64,000 nucleotides of DNA, taken from positions 261,788,867 to 261,852,866 of the forward strand of contig CM057342.1 in NCBI GenBank assembly GCA_030015575.1. The letters run 5' to 3'. A model generated the notes under the pieces. That model had not been told where the DNA came from and did not search any database. It saw nothing but the letters and a program-made list of their open reading frames with translations. Shown here in pieces: positions 10,443 to 22,338 of this stretch. The translations under genes were made by a program, and so were the position numbers. How positions within the stretch are numbered: position 1 is the stretch's first letter; the number at the start of each line of letters is the position of its first letter. Source of the stretch: Agapanthus africanus (taxonomy: Eukaryota > Streptophyta > Magnoliopsida > Asparagales > Amaryllidaceae).

Positions 10443-12908
10443 TTAGAATGCACACTTGGAGAACTTTACGAACAGCTGGTGCTCCCTCAGAGTCTGTAAC
10501 GTAATTCGCAAGTGCTGCTCGTGCTCCTCTCTGCTCCGGGAGTACACCAAGATATCGTCGATAAACACGATGATGAACAAGTCAAGATACGGCCTGAATG
10601 TACGGTTCATCAAATCCATGAATGCTGCTGGGGCGTTGGTGAGTCCGAACGACATCACCAAAAACTCATAGTGGCCGTAGCGCGTGCGGAAAGCTGTCCT
10701 CGGTATATCCTCCTGTCGAACTCGCAGCTGATGGTATCCTGATCGCAAGTCGATCCTCGAAAAATACCCCGCACCCTGAAGCTGGTCGAACAAATCATCA
10801 ATGCGTGGCAACGGATATCTGTTCCGCACGGTAACCTTGTTCAGCTGGCGGTAGTCGATACATAAATGCAAACTTCCATCCTTCTTCTTGACAAACAGGA
10901 CCGGAGCACCCCACGGAGAAACACTAGGTCGAATAAGCCCCTTATCTAACAAATCCTGCAACCGATCCTTCAGCTCTCGAAGCTCTGCCGGGGCCATCCG
11001 ATAAGGCGGTATAGAAATAGGCCCCAAGCCGGGAATCAAATCGATGCAGAACTTAACGTCGCGCTCAGGTGGTAGCCCAGGTAGCTCATCAGGGAAAACA
11101 TCAGGGAACTCACAAACAACCGGGACCCGGTCCAACGGAACCTCTGCAGCTCGAGTATCATAAATATACGCTAAGAATCCCTGACATCCCTTCCGCAAGA
11201 GCTGACCAGCGCGAAGAGACGAAATCAAGCTGGGAAGGGTGACGCTGCGGTCTTCCTGAATAACAAGGACTGGCTCTCCCGGAAAGCTAAATCTGACTGC
11301 CTTCTCACGGCAGTCCACCGAAGCATAACAAGTGGCCAGCCAGTCCATGCCCAGAAGCACATCAAAGTCCAACATATCGAGGAGAATCAAATCAACCGAT
11401 GAATCCCTCTCCCCGATACGAACAGAACACAATCGAAATACAAAACGAGCGACAAACGACTCGCCTACCGGAGTAACAACAACAAGCGGATGATCTAACG
11501 ACGACGACCCACGGCCCAACATCGGTGCAAAGTGTGTAGAGACGTACGAATGTGTGGAACCTGGGTCGAATAATACCCGTGCGTCAAAAGAGCAAACTGG
11601 CAAGGTACCTGTCACAACGGCATTGGATGCCTGCGCATCCTGCGGTGTCAAAGCAAATACTCGGGCCTGTTCTCCACCGATAGCGGGCTGACCTCGACCT
11701 CGGCCTCTGCCTCCTCGTCCTCTCTGAATAGGACCGCCGCGTCCACGGCCTCTGGGTGCACCTAACTGGCGTGGAGCGTCGCCTGTGGTAGGAAGTAGGG
11801 CTCTCTGAGGAGGGGGTGGTGATGGTGGTAGGGTCACATGCGGAACGGTCGCCGCTCCCTGTCGTCTCGCCGGACAGTCTCTGACAAGATGGTGCGGACT
11901 CCCACATCCAAAACACCCTGGCGACGGCTGCTGTCCCTGGGGATATGAACCATATAACTGACCCCGTCCAAATCCCCTGCCGGGCCCATCCCTCGGAAAG
12001 AATTTGGCACGCTGCCTCTGAGACGGCACCTCGGTGCGAATCCTCTTCGGCCCAGAAATGGCCGAAGTCTGTGATATGCGTGCCTCCATCCGTAATGCCG
12101 TATCCATAGCAGCTGAATAAGTGTCGTAGTGCTGGACGCCAATGGCAAGATATAGCTGGGCATCAAGTCCCTGTACGAACCTCTTCACTATCTTCTCTTC
12201 GGTATCCACCAAATACGGAGCATATCGGGACAACTGTGTAAACTGGATGTCATACTCAGACACCGTCATCCCAGGTGTCTTGATCAAGGCCTCAAAACTA
12301 CGAGCTCTGGCGTCACGAACGCTCTCTGGGAGGAAACGAGCTAGAAAGACTGCTGTAAACTCGGCCCATGTCATAGGCGGTAGACCTGCAGCTCGACCTC
12401 TCAAGACTGACTCCCACCATGTCTGCGCGAGACCCTCTAGACGGAAACTCGCAAGCTCCACCCATCGATCATCCGAACATCTCAGCGAACGGCAGATCCT
12501 GGCTAAACTGTCAAGGAACGTCTGTGGGTCCTCCGCTGCCTCGGTGCCGGTGAATACTGGAGGTCTCAGCCTCATGAAATCCTGTAGTGAAACCGGGATG
12601 GTCACGGCGGTAGTAGTAGGAGCAGGTATCATAGCAGTCTGGGATGTAGTAGGTGCGTCATCCGGCCTCGGTGTACGACTGGCTGCAACTAGGGATCCTA
12701 CCATCTGACGTAGCTCCTGCATACTCCCCATCATCTGTCGCAACTCCTCCATACCAGTCTCAAGCCTATCCATACGGTCTGGGGAAGGTGGATCGGTCTG
12801 TCCCTGCGGCGTAGGCATACCACCCTGCTCAGTCCTAGTCTCGGACGAGCCAGCTCGAATCTCGTCACGGACGGCAGCCCTCTGTGCCCTCGTAGCCTTC
12901 GGCGGCAT
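10443..12908 (-). pseudogene. G1 gag, protease and N-terminal RT
   Basis: The start is chosen at the ATG of [10 protein letters not shown] (12908), not the ATG 20 codons upstream, because the product then begins with the normal chromovirus gag N-terminus. Features in order: a Gag region with a short Met/Glu-rich coiled segment near residues 50-75, the Gag core, a CCHC knuckle ([14 protein letters not shown], about residues 330-343), a Gly/Arg-rich linker, a protease with [10 protein letters not shown] (about 445-455), and RT from about 600 with IDYRQLNK and FIDD (about 780). It ends with TAA at 10443-10445 where the family usually has Trp; the frame then continues in the downstream pol part. 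The lesion needs two G-to-A changes on the coding strand, or one readthrough event, to be bypassed. Confidence 0.9.
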
Positions 12909-13129
12909 AGTGGCTGGTACCGGAAAAAAAAGATAATAAGAACAGTGCAATAGAATCATAGGATACACGGAATTGAAGAAGGAATTTCAAGAAAGTATAT
13001 CCTAAAGTCACTTAGGCGGAGTACCGTATCGCAAGTATGCCGCGGACATACACACGCTACGTTACCCTACTTAAGTCACTTACTCCATCTACCAAGGGTC
13101 ATCCTACACTCAAAAAGGTAAAACCTATC

Positions 13130-13141
13130 GCTCTGATACCA
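13130..13141 (-). promoter_or_regulatory. Primer-binding site of G1 (initiator Met tRNA)
   Basis: The minus strand reads TGGTATCAGAGC four nucleotides after the 5' LTR end (GTCGTGACA). This is the standard tRNA-iMet complement of chromoviruses. The stretch between it and the gag ATG (12909-13129) is an untranslated leader with nothing else recognisable. Confidence 0.9.
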
Positions 13142-13145
13142 ACTT

Positions 13146-16100
13146 TGTCACGACCCGCAGGACACGGACGTGACTGGCACTTAAGTTTACGAAACGTCTC
13201 AAGACGTCCGTAAAATAAGTAAGCCAAAGCCCAGAAACCAAAACCAAAAAGCAAAAGAGTGAAGAAAAACCAATCAATTGAAAGCGAGTTTATCAAACAA
13301 GTCATATAAAACCTTTTTAAAAATAATATCAATTTTTTCCGAAAATTTCGGTAGAGTTTCCTTTGTAAATACTGGCCCCCAAAATGGGTACAACAAGAAT
13401 ATATATAAATCCAACAAATATGGCATCCCCAAGCGGGAGCTAGCTCTTCGCCACAAGGCGGTCACAAATCCCACGCAATATAAAACAACAATATGCAAAA
13501 TAATCATAAAGAAGCATGAGAAAAACAGCATGTCGACTCAAGTGAGCTCGACCCCAAAATACAGCATAAAAAGTCCACAAATCTCACAGTCTCATCTCTA
13601 GGTCAATATACAACAATACTGGTAGATACAGTAGATGGAGTACACTAGATACAAAGAATATACAAGGTGGTACAAAAATAATAATATAACCCACCTAAGA
13701 GCAAAACCTCGAGTCCAGGCAAAAGAGGCAAAAGAAGCAAGTGTGCCCGCCGCTACTGTACTGACGGAGCGGACCTGCAAAAGGCTGTGGCACAATGGGG
13801 GTGAGTTGCCAACTCGTGAGTAATAAATAAAATCTACACAGGCTATCGAATGCATGCACACAAGCATCCTAGCATCTAAAATACAGGTAAGGCAGGACAT
13901 AATAGCAGGTATGTATGCAATATGAATATACTAGCAGGTATGAATGCAATGCGAATCAACTCATGATCTGAATGTGTAAGTATAAGAATCATGTTTTTCC
14001 TTTAGGAATCTCTTTTGAAATACCAGCACAATACCAATAGAATTAACAAGAACCTGTGTCCAGCAACGACACCTCAAAACTATCACAAATCTCATATATC
14101 CATGTCATAGTATCTCTGGCCTCAGCCATCCGGCTGACCCATCTCAATATCACTATCTCATCATCTCGCGGCCACGGTCGGTATCCTCTGGATATCCGCC
14201 GTCCCAAACAGTCACCGATAGGTAATCCGTCCCCTGCCAGGCTCATCGTCAGCACCACGAGCTTCTTGCCCCGGGATACCTTACCAGGCCCACCATGTAC
14301 CCGAGACGGTTCATCCAACTCCTCGAAACGGGTCTCGAAAACCACAACAAACTCATGGTGGACGACACTTATATCACTAGAAAACCGCAATTTACATATT
14401 TAAAAATATAGTAAGTTTAGAAATTTTGCGGCTTTCCCCCGAAATCCAGAAATATCACAAAATCTCAAGAAATCCTCATAAATGCATATGCCAATGATAA
14501 TGAATGCATATGGTGTCAATAATCAAGTTGCGATGTATGATTGATAGACTAGGCATGAACAAATAACATGATGAAGTATATGCACATGATTAGCAATCTT
14601 ATAATTTCATTTTAAAGAATTAAAAGCAATAGCACAGGTTAAAGCATCAATTATAGTAAAATGTTTCAAATTATAGGTTATCTAGTGTGGTGGCATGGCA
14701 ATTACCAGGGCGTGTGTGTAAGCATGAATAGTGCTCGTGCTGCATATAGAAACCCTGGCAATGGTGCAGGTGTCCTATAGAATGGGTTCGCATATGTATG
14801 TCAATATAAGGCAGGGATGTAGCAAATAATCATACAAGTATTACACCCCTAATTACTAACATTACTAAGAATCTTTTTAAGCTACTAAAACTATCGGGCG
14901 GCTTGCGCCATCTAACGATAGTCTCCCGTAGATGTTACATCTACTCACCGGAATCCCTAGCTAGCCATGTCCAATCACCGCTTTCCCCTTTCGTGCCGTG
15001 TCTGACGTCTCCGCGACCGAACCTGGAATTTACATCAATACCAAACATAAGGTTACATACCATGAAACGACGCAAATCCCAAACGAAAATACCAACGTTC
15101 ACAAGCTAGGTACAACGTGCACAAGGTGCGCGGAACACACGTGAAAATCGCAAAAACTAACTAAAATCGTCGATTTGGTCGCCCGGCAAAGCTAAAACCC
15201 GATCTCTCAAAAATCCGCACTCACACATCCTAAATGTCATAGGATATGCCAAAAATATCATCAAGATATTGCAAATAATTCATCACAATATTTTTATAAA
15301 AACCTAGTAAGCATTACATTCAAAAAAAATCGGTGCAAACATTTCCGATTTGCGACAAAAAGACTACAACCTAGCAAGAACATCCAACCGCATAACTAGT
15401 TAGCCACAACACTATAATTACAACACAACAACCATGCTTCAACCTATTTCCATACACAAACCCCTTTCTTGATTTTTCTAAAAAGCAATAGCGATCCAAA
15501 TTCACACTAGATTAACTTAGATTCGCATAAAATGGAACCACTTAAGCAAAATAACTCCATTAATTAGGTTAGTGTAAAACACTAGAAAGCAAAATAACTT
15601 AATTAACTTATAAATGGTTTCTAAAACCCTAATTAAAATTCAAACCATTCACTTTAAAACCTAGATTAGAAATCAACAACAAAAATTAACACACCAGGGT
15701 TCTAATTTAGCATATAACAACTACCAATTAACCAAAGATTGAAATTATACCTCACAAGTTCAAACCTTAGCTTGCCCTAGCCTCCCAAGGCACCTCCTTT
15801 CTCCAAGATTTAAACTAATTGGGATGTGAGAAGAGATGGATTAAGGGTTTGCATTGGATTTGTGAAGGAAATTTGAATTTTGATGGATTTTTGAGGTGAA
15901 AATGAAGCAAAATAGAAGGAGAAATGGGGAAAATTTTTGGGGCTGTTTTCTGAAGGAATTTGGGCTGAGGAGGGAGTGGGGAGAGGTGTGGGGGAGTTGG
16001 GGAAAAGTCAAGGTCAACCATACCATTCAACTAAAGACCCATACCCAATTAATAAATCAAAATCCTTATAAAAACACCTCATTTCAACACATAATAAAAA

Positions 16101-16620
16101 GTCAAAGGAGGCAAGGAATTTTTTTCCTTGTGCTGCTGAAGTGGGCCGGCCTGGGGTGAGGGAAGAGTGAATAGGGGTTTTACGAAAAAATTTTTATGCA
16201 AAAAGACCCCCTACAAGTCCAAAATTGCAAGTTTAAGCTTAAATTCAATAAATTTCGTTTTCTATAATAAAAATTAATTAAAACTTAAAATAAAATACTA
16301 AAAATTTATGTTACAACTAGATTTTAATCAACATGATTTTAAAGCTTAAATTTAGCCCATTTAAATTTTCATTTATCGCTAATTTAATGTATTTTCTTAC
16401 CGGCTTAAAATAATATTAAAAATTGAAAAATTAGGGAAAATTTTTAAACGACCAGAATTTCATAAGTAACTCATTTGCTACAAAAAACTAGTAATTACCT
16501 ATCCAAATTAGGTATAATTAGTCCTAAACTGCAAAATAACAAAAAAGACGGTTTACGGAAAAATACCGAATTTTCACCGATTTTCAGGAAAACACCAAAA
16601 CGACTTTTCAAGGTGCTACA
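13146..16620 (-). mobile_element. 5' LTR of G1, complete (3475 bp)
   Basis: Bounded by TGTAGCACC at 16620 (minus strand) and GACA at 13146, next to the primer-binding site. It is flanked on the right by the target duplication gccgt and the T2 coding sequence. It is the only complete copy of this LTR in the window. Positions 14122-16620 match 5668-8165, and 13146-13765 match 56633-57257. I see no coding potential; the AT-rich third near 15800-16450 and the GC-richer third near 14100-14350 differ in composition. Confidence 0.92.
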
Positions 16621-17591
16621 GCCGTCCATCTTAGCAGCGACTCTGAGGAGGAGCTCTATTTTCCCGAAGAGTACGAGGAGCTCGCCACAAAGGCCAACCA
16701 AATCCAGCTTAGAAGCGGCAGGGCTCTACCGCCAAATCAGGGCAACGCCCTAAAAGGGAAGGGAAAACAAGTTGCTAATGAAGAAGATGGCAGAGAACTT
16801 GCTCATGAAGATTCGAGTCCTTCCCCAGTAGACTATAATGTCTTGGCTCACCTCCGAAAGCTTCCGTCTCTCCTTAGCATCTATGCTGCCTTGGTTCTAT
16901 CTCAAGAGGTTAGAGATGTTCTTATTCTTGCTCTACAAAACCCTGAGCGGTATTAGGCTCGCTTTGCGGAAATTAATATGAAAGAAGCTCATTACACTTT
17001 GCAAGCCGCCTCAGTCATGTTTAAGGATGAAGACTTGCTACTGGGAATGGCTGAGCATAATCGGCCGCTTTACGTGACCGGGTACAGCGACGGAGATCGG
17101 ATTAATCGCATATTTATTGATCCGGGGTCCTCAGTGAACATCATGAACTTGCGGACACTGAAGAGTTTGTCAATGGACGTCCGACACCTGTCGAGGGAAA
17201 GGATTGTCATTCAAGGCTTCAATCAAAACTGCCAGCAAGTTCTGGGGTCCATAGCTCTGCCAATCAACTTTGGGGATCTGCAGACCGAAGCTAAGATATA
17301 CGTGATCGACGCTGACACGTCTTATAAAATTCTCTTGGGACGGCCGTGGCTCCACGATTACGGTATCGTCCCGTCAACTCTTCATCAATGCATGAAGTAT
17401 ACTAAAAATGGTGAAAAAGACGCATTGACGGAGACATCCAGCCGTTCGGTGTGCATGAAGTCCGATATGAAGATTCTCGGTACTTTATGAACCACCAAAA
17501 TGCTAAGCCACAACTGACTGAGGATAGAGCGGCCCCAAGACTCAAAGGCAAATCTGAGCCGGCTGTCACTTTCAAAAGCAAAAATGCCCAA

Positions 17592-17780
17592 GTGCGTCCG
17601 CATTTCGGTAGCGACACTGATGAGTCCGACGCTGGAAGTCCGTCCTTCCGTAAAACTCGCCCTCGTTTCGGTAGCGATACGGACGAATCTGTTACTGAAG
17701 CCTTATCTAGTAGCAAAGTCCGCCCTCATCTTGGCAGCGACACTGAAGAGTCGGAGGAAGAGGACCTGCCATGCAACAGC
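17592..17780 (+). repeat. 63-bp tandem repeat, three copies, in the T2 protease-RT linker
   Basis: Units start at 17592, 17655 and 17718, each keeping the reading frame and encoding about 21 residues of the pattern RPHFGSDTDES followed by a variable part. The acidic Ser/Asp repeat lies between protease and RT, where no conserved domain is expected. The copies are diverged at the nucleotide level but conserved at the GSDT(D/E)ES core. Confidence 0.9.
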
Positions 17781-19417
17781 GGTGCAGATTGGACCCCCAT
17801 GCAACAAGCGAAACTATGAGAGACCTTCGAAATTGCAGAAGGGTCCCTAGCCGTCACAAGGGTACCGGAGCAGATGTGCAAAGAGCTCGATGCATTGTCA
17901 GTCTCCACTGTGGACCAGCTGAAAACTTTCTACGTCCCTGGAAGGAAAAGTGGACAGAAAGGCATCCTGTTTTATGGGTCAAACCCCGTTGTGCACTCGG
18001 ACGATTTGTCCGTCGCGTGCTTTCCCTATGAGAGAGGCATAAGAGCCGTCCTCAATCCCAAATACTATGCACCTGAGATGCGGGAATATTTCAAAAAGTG
18101 CGGATGCCGGTTATATCAAATGTAGTCCGAAGCAAAGTTTTATGAAGGGCTATGGCATCCGCCCTAGGTCCAAGCACTCATCGATGGACGAATTCCAGAT
18201 AGACGGGGCATAGGCTACATTCAACCTGATTCCAAAGCGTGCTACATGATCCATGTCGGTGAGGCCAACGAAAGATCAAATGATGATGACGAGATAGCCG
18301 AACCAGAAGAAGCTCCTCAAGAGCTCGAAGATGGAGGACAAGCAACCTTTGACGAGCTAACCGAGATTGACTTAGGAACACCCGATAATCCAAGGCCGAC
18401 CTACATCTGCTCGCTCTTTTCAGAGGAAATGAAAGCGCAGATAATCTCCCTACTGCACGAGTTCATTGACTGCTTCGCGTGGATGTACAAAGAAATGGCT
18501 GGCCTTTCCCCTAAAGTATCCGTGCATAAGCTAGCTATATCTCCTGATGCTAAGCCAGTCAAACAAGCTACTCGAAGAATGAAAAGTGAGTTGGAAGAAA
18601 AGGTCATCGAGGAAACCAAGAAACTCATCGATGCCGGCTTCATCAGGGAGGAAAAATATGCGGACTGGATCGCATGCATAGTCCTAGTGAAAAAGAAAAA
18701 TGGGTAGATCCGAGTTTGTGTCGATTTCAGGGACCTCAACAAGGCATGTCCTAAAGAAGACTTCCCGCTACCGGTTATGAAAATGATGGTCGATGACACC
18801 TCAAATTACGAACTGTTCACCTTTATGGATGGCTCGTCTGGGTATAATCAGATCAAAATGTCGCCTAAGGATGAGAAGCACACAGCATTCCGAACCTCGA
18901 TCGGAATATACTACTACAAGGTGATGCCGTTCGGACTGAAGAACGCAGGTGCTACGTACCAAAGGGCAATGACCAATATCTTTGATGACCTAATTCATAA
19001 AGTCGTCGAATGTTATGTTGATGATCTAGTCGTTAAGACTAAAACCAAGGCCGATCACATCCAAGATCTTAGGACCGTTCTCACCAGACTGAGGGAGTAC
19101 GATCTGAAAATGAATCCTCTGAAGTATGCTTTTGGCGTGTCATCGGGAAAATTCCTGGGTTTCATAGTCCGACATCGAGGGATTGAAGTTGACCCATCCA
19201 AGATAAAGGCCATCATGGAGATTCCCCCTCCAAAGAGCCTGACACAGCTAAGATCTTTTCAAGGCAAGCTTGCTTATATACGGAGGTTTATCTCAAATTT
19301 ATCGGGGAGATGTAGGCCTTTCTCAAAGCTCAAGAAGAAAGGAGCTCCTTTTATCTGGGACGCCGAATGTCAAGAAGCGTTCGAAAGCATCAAATAGTAC
19401 TCGTTGCACCCTCCAGT

Positions 19418-19422
19418 GCTGG
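19418..19422. other. Target-site duplication of the Athila insertion (gctgg), left copy
   Basis: gctgg directly precedes the LTR start TGATTAG at 19423 and recurs at 30639-30643 directly after the other LTR. The T2 reading frame continues across the site when one copy is removed. Confidence 0.95.
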
Positions 19423-20846
19423 TGATTAGTCCAAAAATATTATGTTTACCGTAATCAGAAACGGCGTCGCTTTGCAGCTAGCCGGTGAATACGGGTCGAT
19501 CCACAGAGATGTGTAATTTTCTGATTTGTGTTTTTACGAGTTGATTCCGATGGTGGTTTGGTTTTTGTTGATTGTTTTAAAAACTAATTTATACGATATT
19601 AAAGAACTTGTTAGGATTAGGTCAAAGGTAGGGTTGATAAGATTAATATTGTCACCTCTTTCAATACCTTTTGATTAAAACTTTTTAGAAGTCATAACAA
19701 TTATTAGCAAAATGGATTAGGATGATTGGGAAGAAACGAAGTTTCTTCCTCTAGATCCTTGTCCGTCTTTTCCTATTAATTGCTACAACCTTCATGGACG
19801 TCATGTATATCCGGCCCTTTATACTGCGGTTCACCGTTACCTCGTAGGTAGGGTGCCGTAGGGAGCGGATCATGCATGCGTGCATGAAGTTCTACTTATG
19901 AAATTGTATTGGCATTGAAGGAGGTGAGAGATATTCATCTCTCACTCCCTCCCTTGTTCCTAACCTTAACAAGCGAGGATTTTACTCGCTCATTAGGGGA
20001 TCTTCTAAAAATGACTTTTTTTGTTATTTTTAATGTGTTTTGTTTAGATCTAAAATTATTACTTACTTACCGCAGATTAAAAGGAGCTACACTAAGTTAA
20101 CTAAGGCAAGTGATATGATTACTCTACTGCAAGAATGATACTAGATAGCTAGGGCAAGAATTAAAAAAAATAACTAAGGCAGGAATTAAAAAATTAAAGA
20201 CTTACAAAAATGATGCTCTTGATCTCCCAACAATTCTGAATTTTATTGATTGAAAAGAGGCATACGTTTTACAGCTTTGTGAGTACAATTTATAAGAAAA
20301 CAGGGAAGCTAGGGTTACAAATTCTCGCACACATGATTTTACAGATATGCCCACGGAAAATCCCAACACCCGCACCGACGCACCGACACAAGAAGTCGGC
20401 GCCGACACGGGCATTAAATGGCCGCGGAACCGCGGCATTTGTTGGCTTGGGCCGCGGTTCCGCGGCCCTTTGGTGAGCTCAGCTCACCAACTTCTCTGAG
20501 CTGCATCTTGGTTGTTAGGGCTTCTTAGTTCTTCACAACTTTTCTCTGTTTGGCTTCTTAGTCTTCTTCAGATCTTCAGTGAAATTTGTAGTGGTCTTTT
20601 AACCGTTTCCTTTAACATTTCGGACATGCATAGCCTTGTGAATTGTTCTTCGTCTAGGTTTGAGTAGGATCCGTCTACTTGTTGGTCAAAAGTCCCTTTT
20701 CTGTATCAACTTTCGTCTTTTTCACTGTGTTCGTATCCAAGAGCCTGTATCCTGTAATATGCAACAAACGTACGTCAAGAGTACCTGTTTACTTATAAAA
20801 TGAATAAAAATGGGGAGTACAATAATGCTATATTATAGTATGAACA
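19423..20846 (-). mobile_element. 3' LTR of the Athila element
   Basis: On the minus strand it runs from TGTTCATACT (20846) to ACTAATCA (19423). It carries an inverted pair of CCGCGG-rich motifs at 20421-20436 and 20450-20467. It has an 8-bp extra stretch near 20380 (cgcaccga) relative to the 5' LTR. Small ORFs inside (such as 19909-20100) recur in the other LTR only because the LTRs are copies. Confidence 0.95.
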
Positions 20847-20868
20847 AATACCCCCAAACTTATCTTTT
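20847..20868 (-). promoter_or_regulatory. Polypurine tract of the Athila element
   Basis: The minus strand reads ataagtttgggggtatt just before the LTR start TGTTCATA. The G-run and position are typical for Athila. Confidence 0.85.
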
Positions 20869-22338
20869 GCTCGTCCTCGAGCAAACTTATTATTTTATTC
20901 TCAATAAAAGCTAACCTAGCCGCACTTTCGCAGGGAACACGATTGCACTGAGCACGTGCAATAAGCCGTTAAAGCTCTAGGTGTCCCTAGTAGGAGGAGT
21001 GTTGTCTCCTGAGGGTTTTCAGCGGATTACACCCACAAAATCCTATCAATTTGGCTCTTTCGACAATAATTCTCCAATTAGGTTTTCTAACACAGAATTC
21101 TATTATCATCGACTCATAAACTTTCCACCCATATTCTTCACACTTCCTCATAATTTAACTTAAGATTATATATGTTTTATAGAATCACTCAGCTTTCGGC
21201 ATTTCTTAGGTTTTCCTTTTAGGGTTCCATCTCCACTTAGGAATTTTTCTATCAATTCTACTAAAGATATAAGTTTTATTCTTCATTCCTTTCTCTTATC
21301 TAAACTCTAATCACATATCCCCACGTGTGTGTATAGATCACCCCTACACTTGGAAATTCAAATTAAGCAATCATACCCTTGTCCTTTGTCCAAAGCACTT
21401 ATTAATTGGTGAATTTTGCTTACACATCCTTCATGCGACCGTTAATACTTCTTGAGGTACCAACGACAGATTACAAAATGCGTTTGCGTTTTAAAGCGTA
21501 CTTCCTAGTTTTGCAACAGCCAAAACTTTAGCAGTGACTCCCAAACCAGTTGGTCTAAGGCACTAGGTGATGAAGCACCCTCGCTATATATTTTTCTGTT
21601 TTTAGCCTTAAGTAATCACAAAACCAGTATTCATTTTTTTCACTTTTGTATTTTTTTATTTTCTTCGTACTAGGGACTTATAGACAAGAGCATTTCAAGG
21701 TCTCCTCTACTATTTCAAGCTTTAAGGTGTGTGATTGTGCAATTTTGTAGGGTATACATTTTCAGAATCCATACTTAAGCCAGGAATTATTTTTCAAACT
21801 TATACTCTAATAAGAATATCAATATTTTTCCTTTATTTCAACTTAGCCTAAAAAGTGAACTCAAAATTTGCCTATTTCTAAATAAACTACAAAAACATAT
21901 ACTTTCTACCGTTAATCTTTAAAGAAGGTTATTTTTAGGGTTTTTAATTTACCAAGTCTAAGATCTAGTTATTCGTAGCTAGTTAACCTATTTGTCAAAC
22001 TCATGTTAAATATGGCCAAAATTGAATACAATAATTTTTATAAATTTTTTGAAATTTTTTTCAATTTTTTTTATAGGTTTTCAAATAAATATGCAAATGC
22101 AAAATATGTACAAATGAATGCGAAGGAAGAAGACGTACCGAGCATACCCCAAAACTTGAACTTGACAGTGTCCTCACTGTCATACTAAACCAAGAGGGTC
22201 AAGATGTCGGCATTCCCTGTTTATTCACATTATTACAAACGATACACACCCCCAAACTTATTCGAAATAAAGATTTGGAAAATTGATTGGAAATTCGGGG
22301 GTGAAAGTGGAGGAAGATCAATCAGTGTAAATCGGCTC
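20869..22338 (-). other. Noncoding 3' segment between Athila pol and 3' LTR
   Basis: About 1.47 kb where some Athila elements carry an env-like ORF. Here it is AT-rich, with stops in all frames and no ORF longer than about 60-70 codons on the element's strand, so env is absent or lost. I see no tandem repeats or other structure beyond short A/T runs (around 22030-22100). Confidence 0.7.

Larger units (their letters stand above)
5668..16620 (-). mobile_element. Ty3/gypsy chromovirus G1 (Tekay/Del type), minus strand
   Basis: Order on the minus strand: 5' LTR (16620-13146), primer-binding site complementary to initiator-Met tRNA, gag-PR-RT-RNase H-INT-chromodomain (12908 down to 8040), polypurine tract (8166-8182), 3' LTR (8165-5668, incomplete). 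The very long LTR of 3.47 kb and the C-terminal chromodomain fit the Tekay/Del clade. It is inserted in opposite orientation between gag and protease of Tat element T2. The right-hand target site is gccgt (16621-16625); the left-hand counterpart is gccat at 56628-56632, next to the missing end of the 3' LTR (56633-57257). One in-frame stop and a changed integrase catalytic residue suggest it is not autonomous. Confidence 0.9.
16621..19422 (+). pseudogene. T2 (Tat-lineage gypsy) gag end, protease and RT
   Basis: Starts abruptly with coding sequence right after the G1 LTR. It begins with an acidic gag tail (SSDSEEELYF), then protease (IFIDPGSSVNIM, about 17110), a linker with a 63-bp repeat, and RT with VCVDFRDLNKA and YVDD (19014-19025). 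Frame changes once near 17405-17450, then stays constant to 19422. Stops are at 16951 (TAG), 17817 (TGA), 18123, 18165, 18705 and 19395 (all TAG). Every one is a single C-to-T change from CAG or CGA. The reading stops at 19422 where Athila is inserted and resumes at 30644. The 5' part of this element (LTR and gag) lies at 52058-56632. Confidence 0.92.

Noticed and set aside
11584-12708. ORFs of 110-188 aa in other frames of the G1 gag region (11584-11916, 11834-12166, 12142-12708)
   Set aside because: Shadows of the real gag frame on the minus strand; no domain.
19909-20100. Small ORF in the Athila LTR that recurs at 29709-29900
   Set aside because: Recurrence is explained by LTR duplication; no homology or start context.
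20869-22338. env-like gene of Athila
   Set aside because: No frame longer than about 70 codons on the element's strand and no membrane segment pattern.
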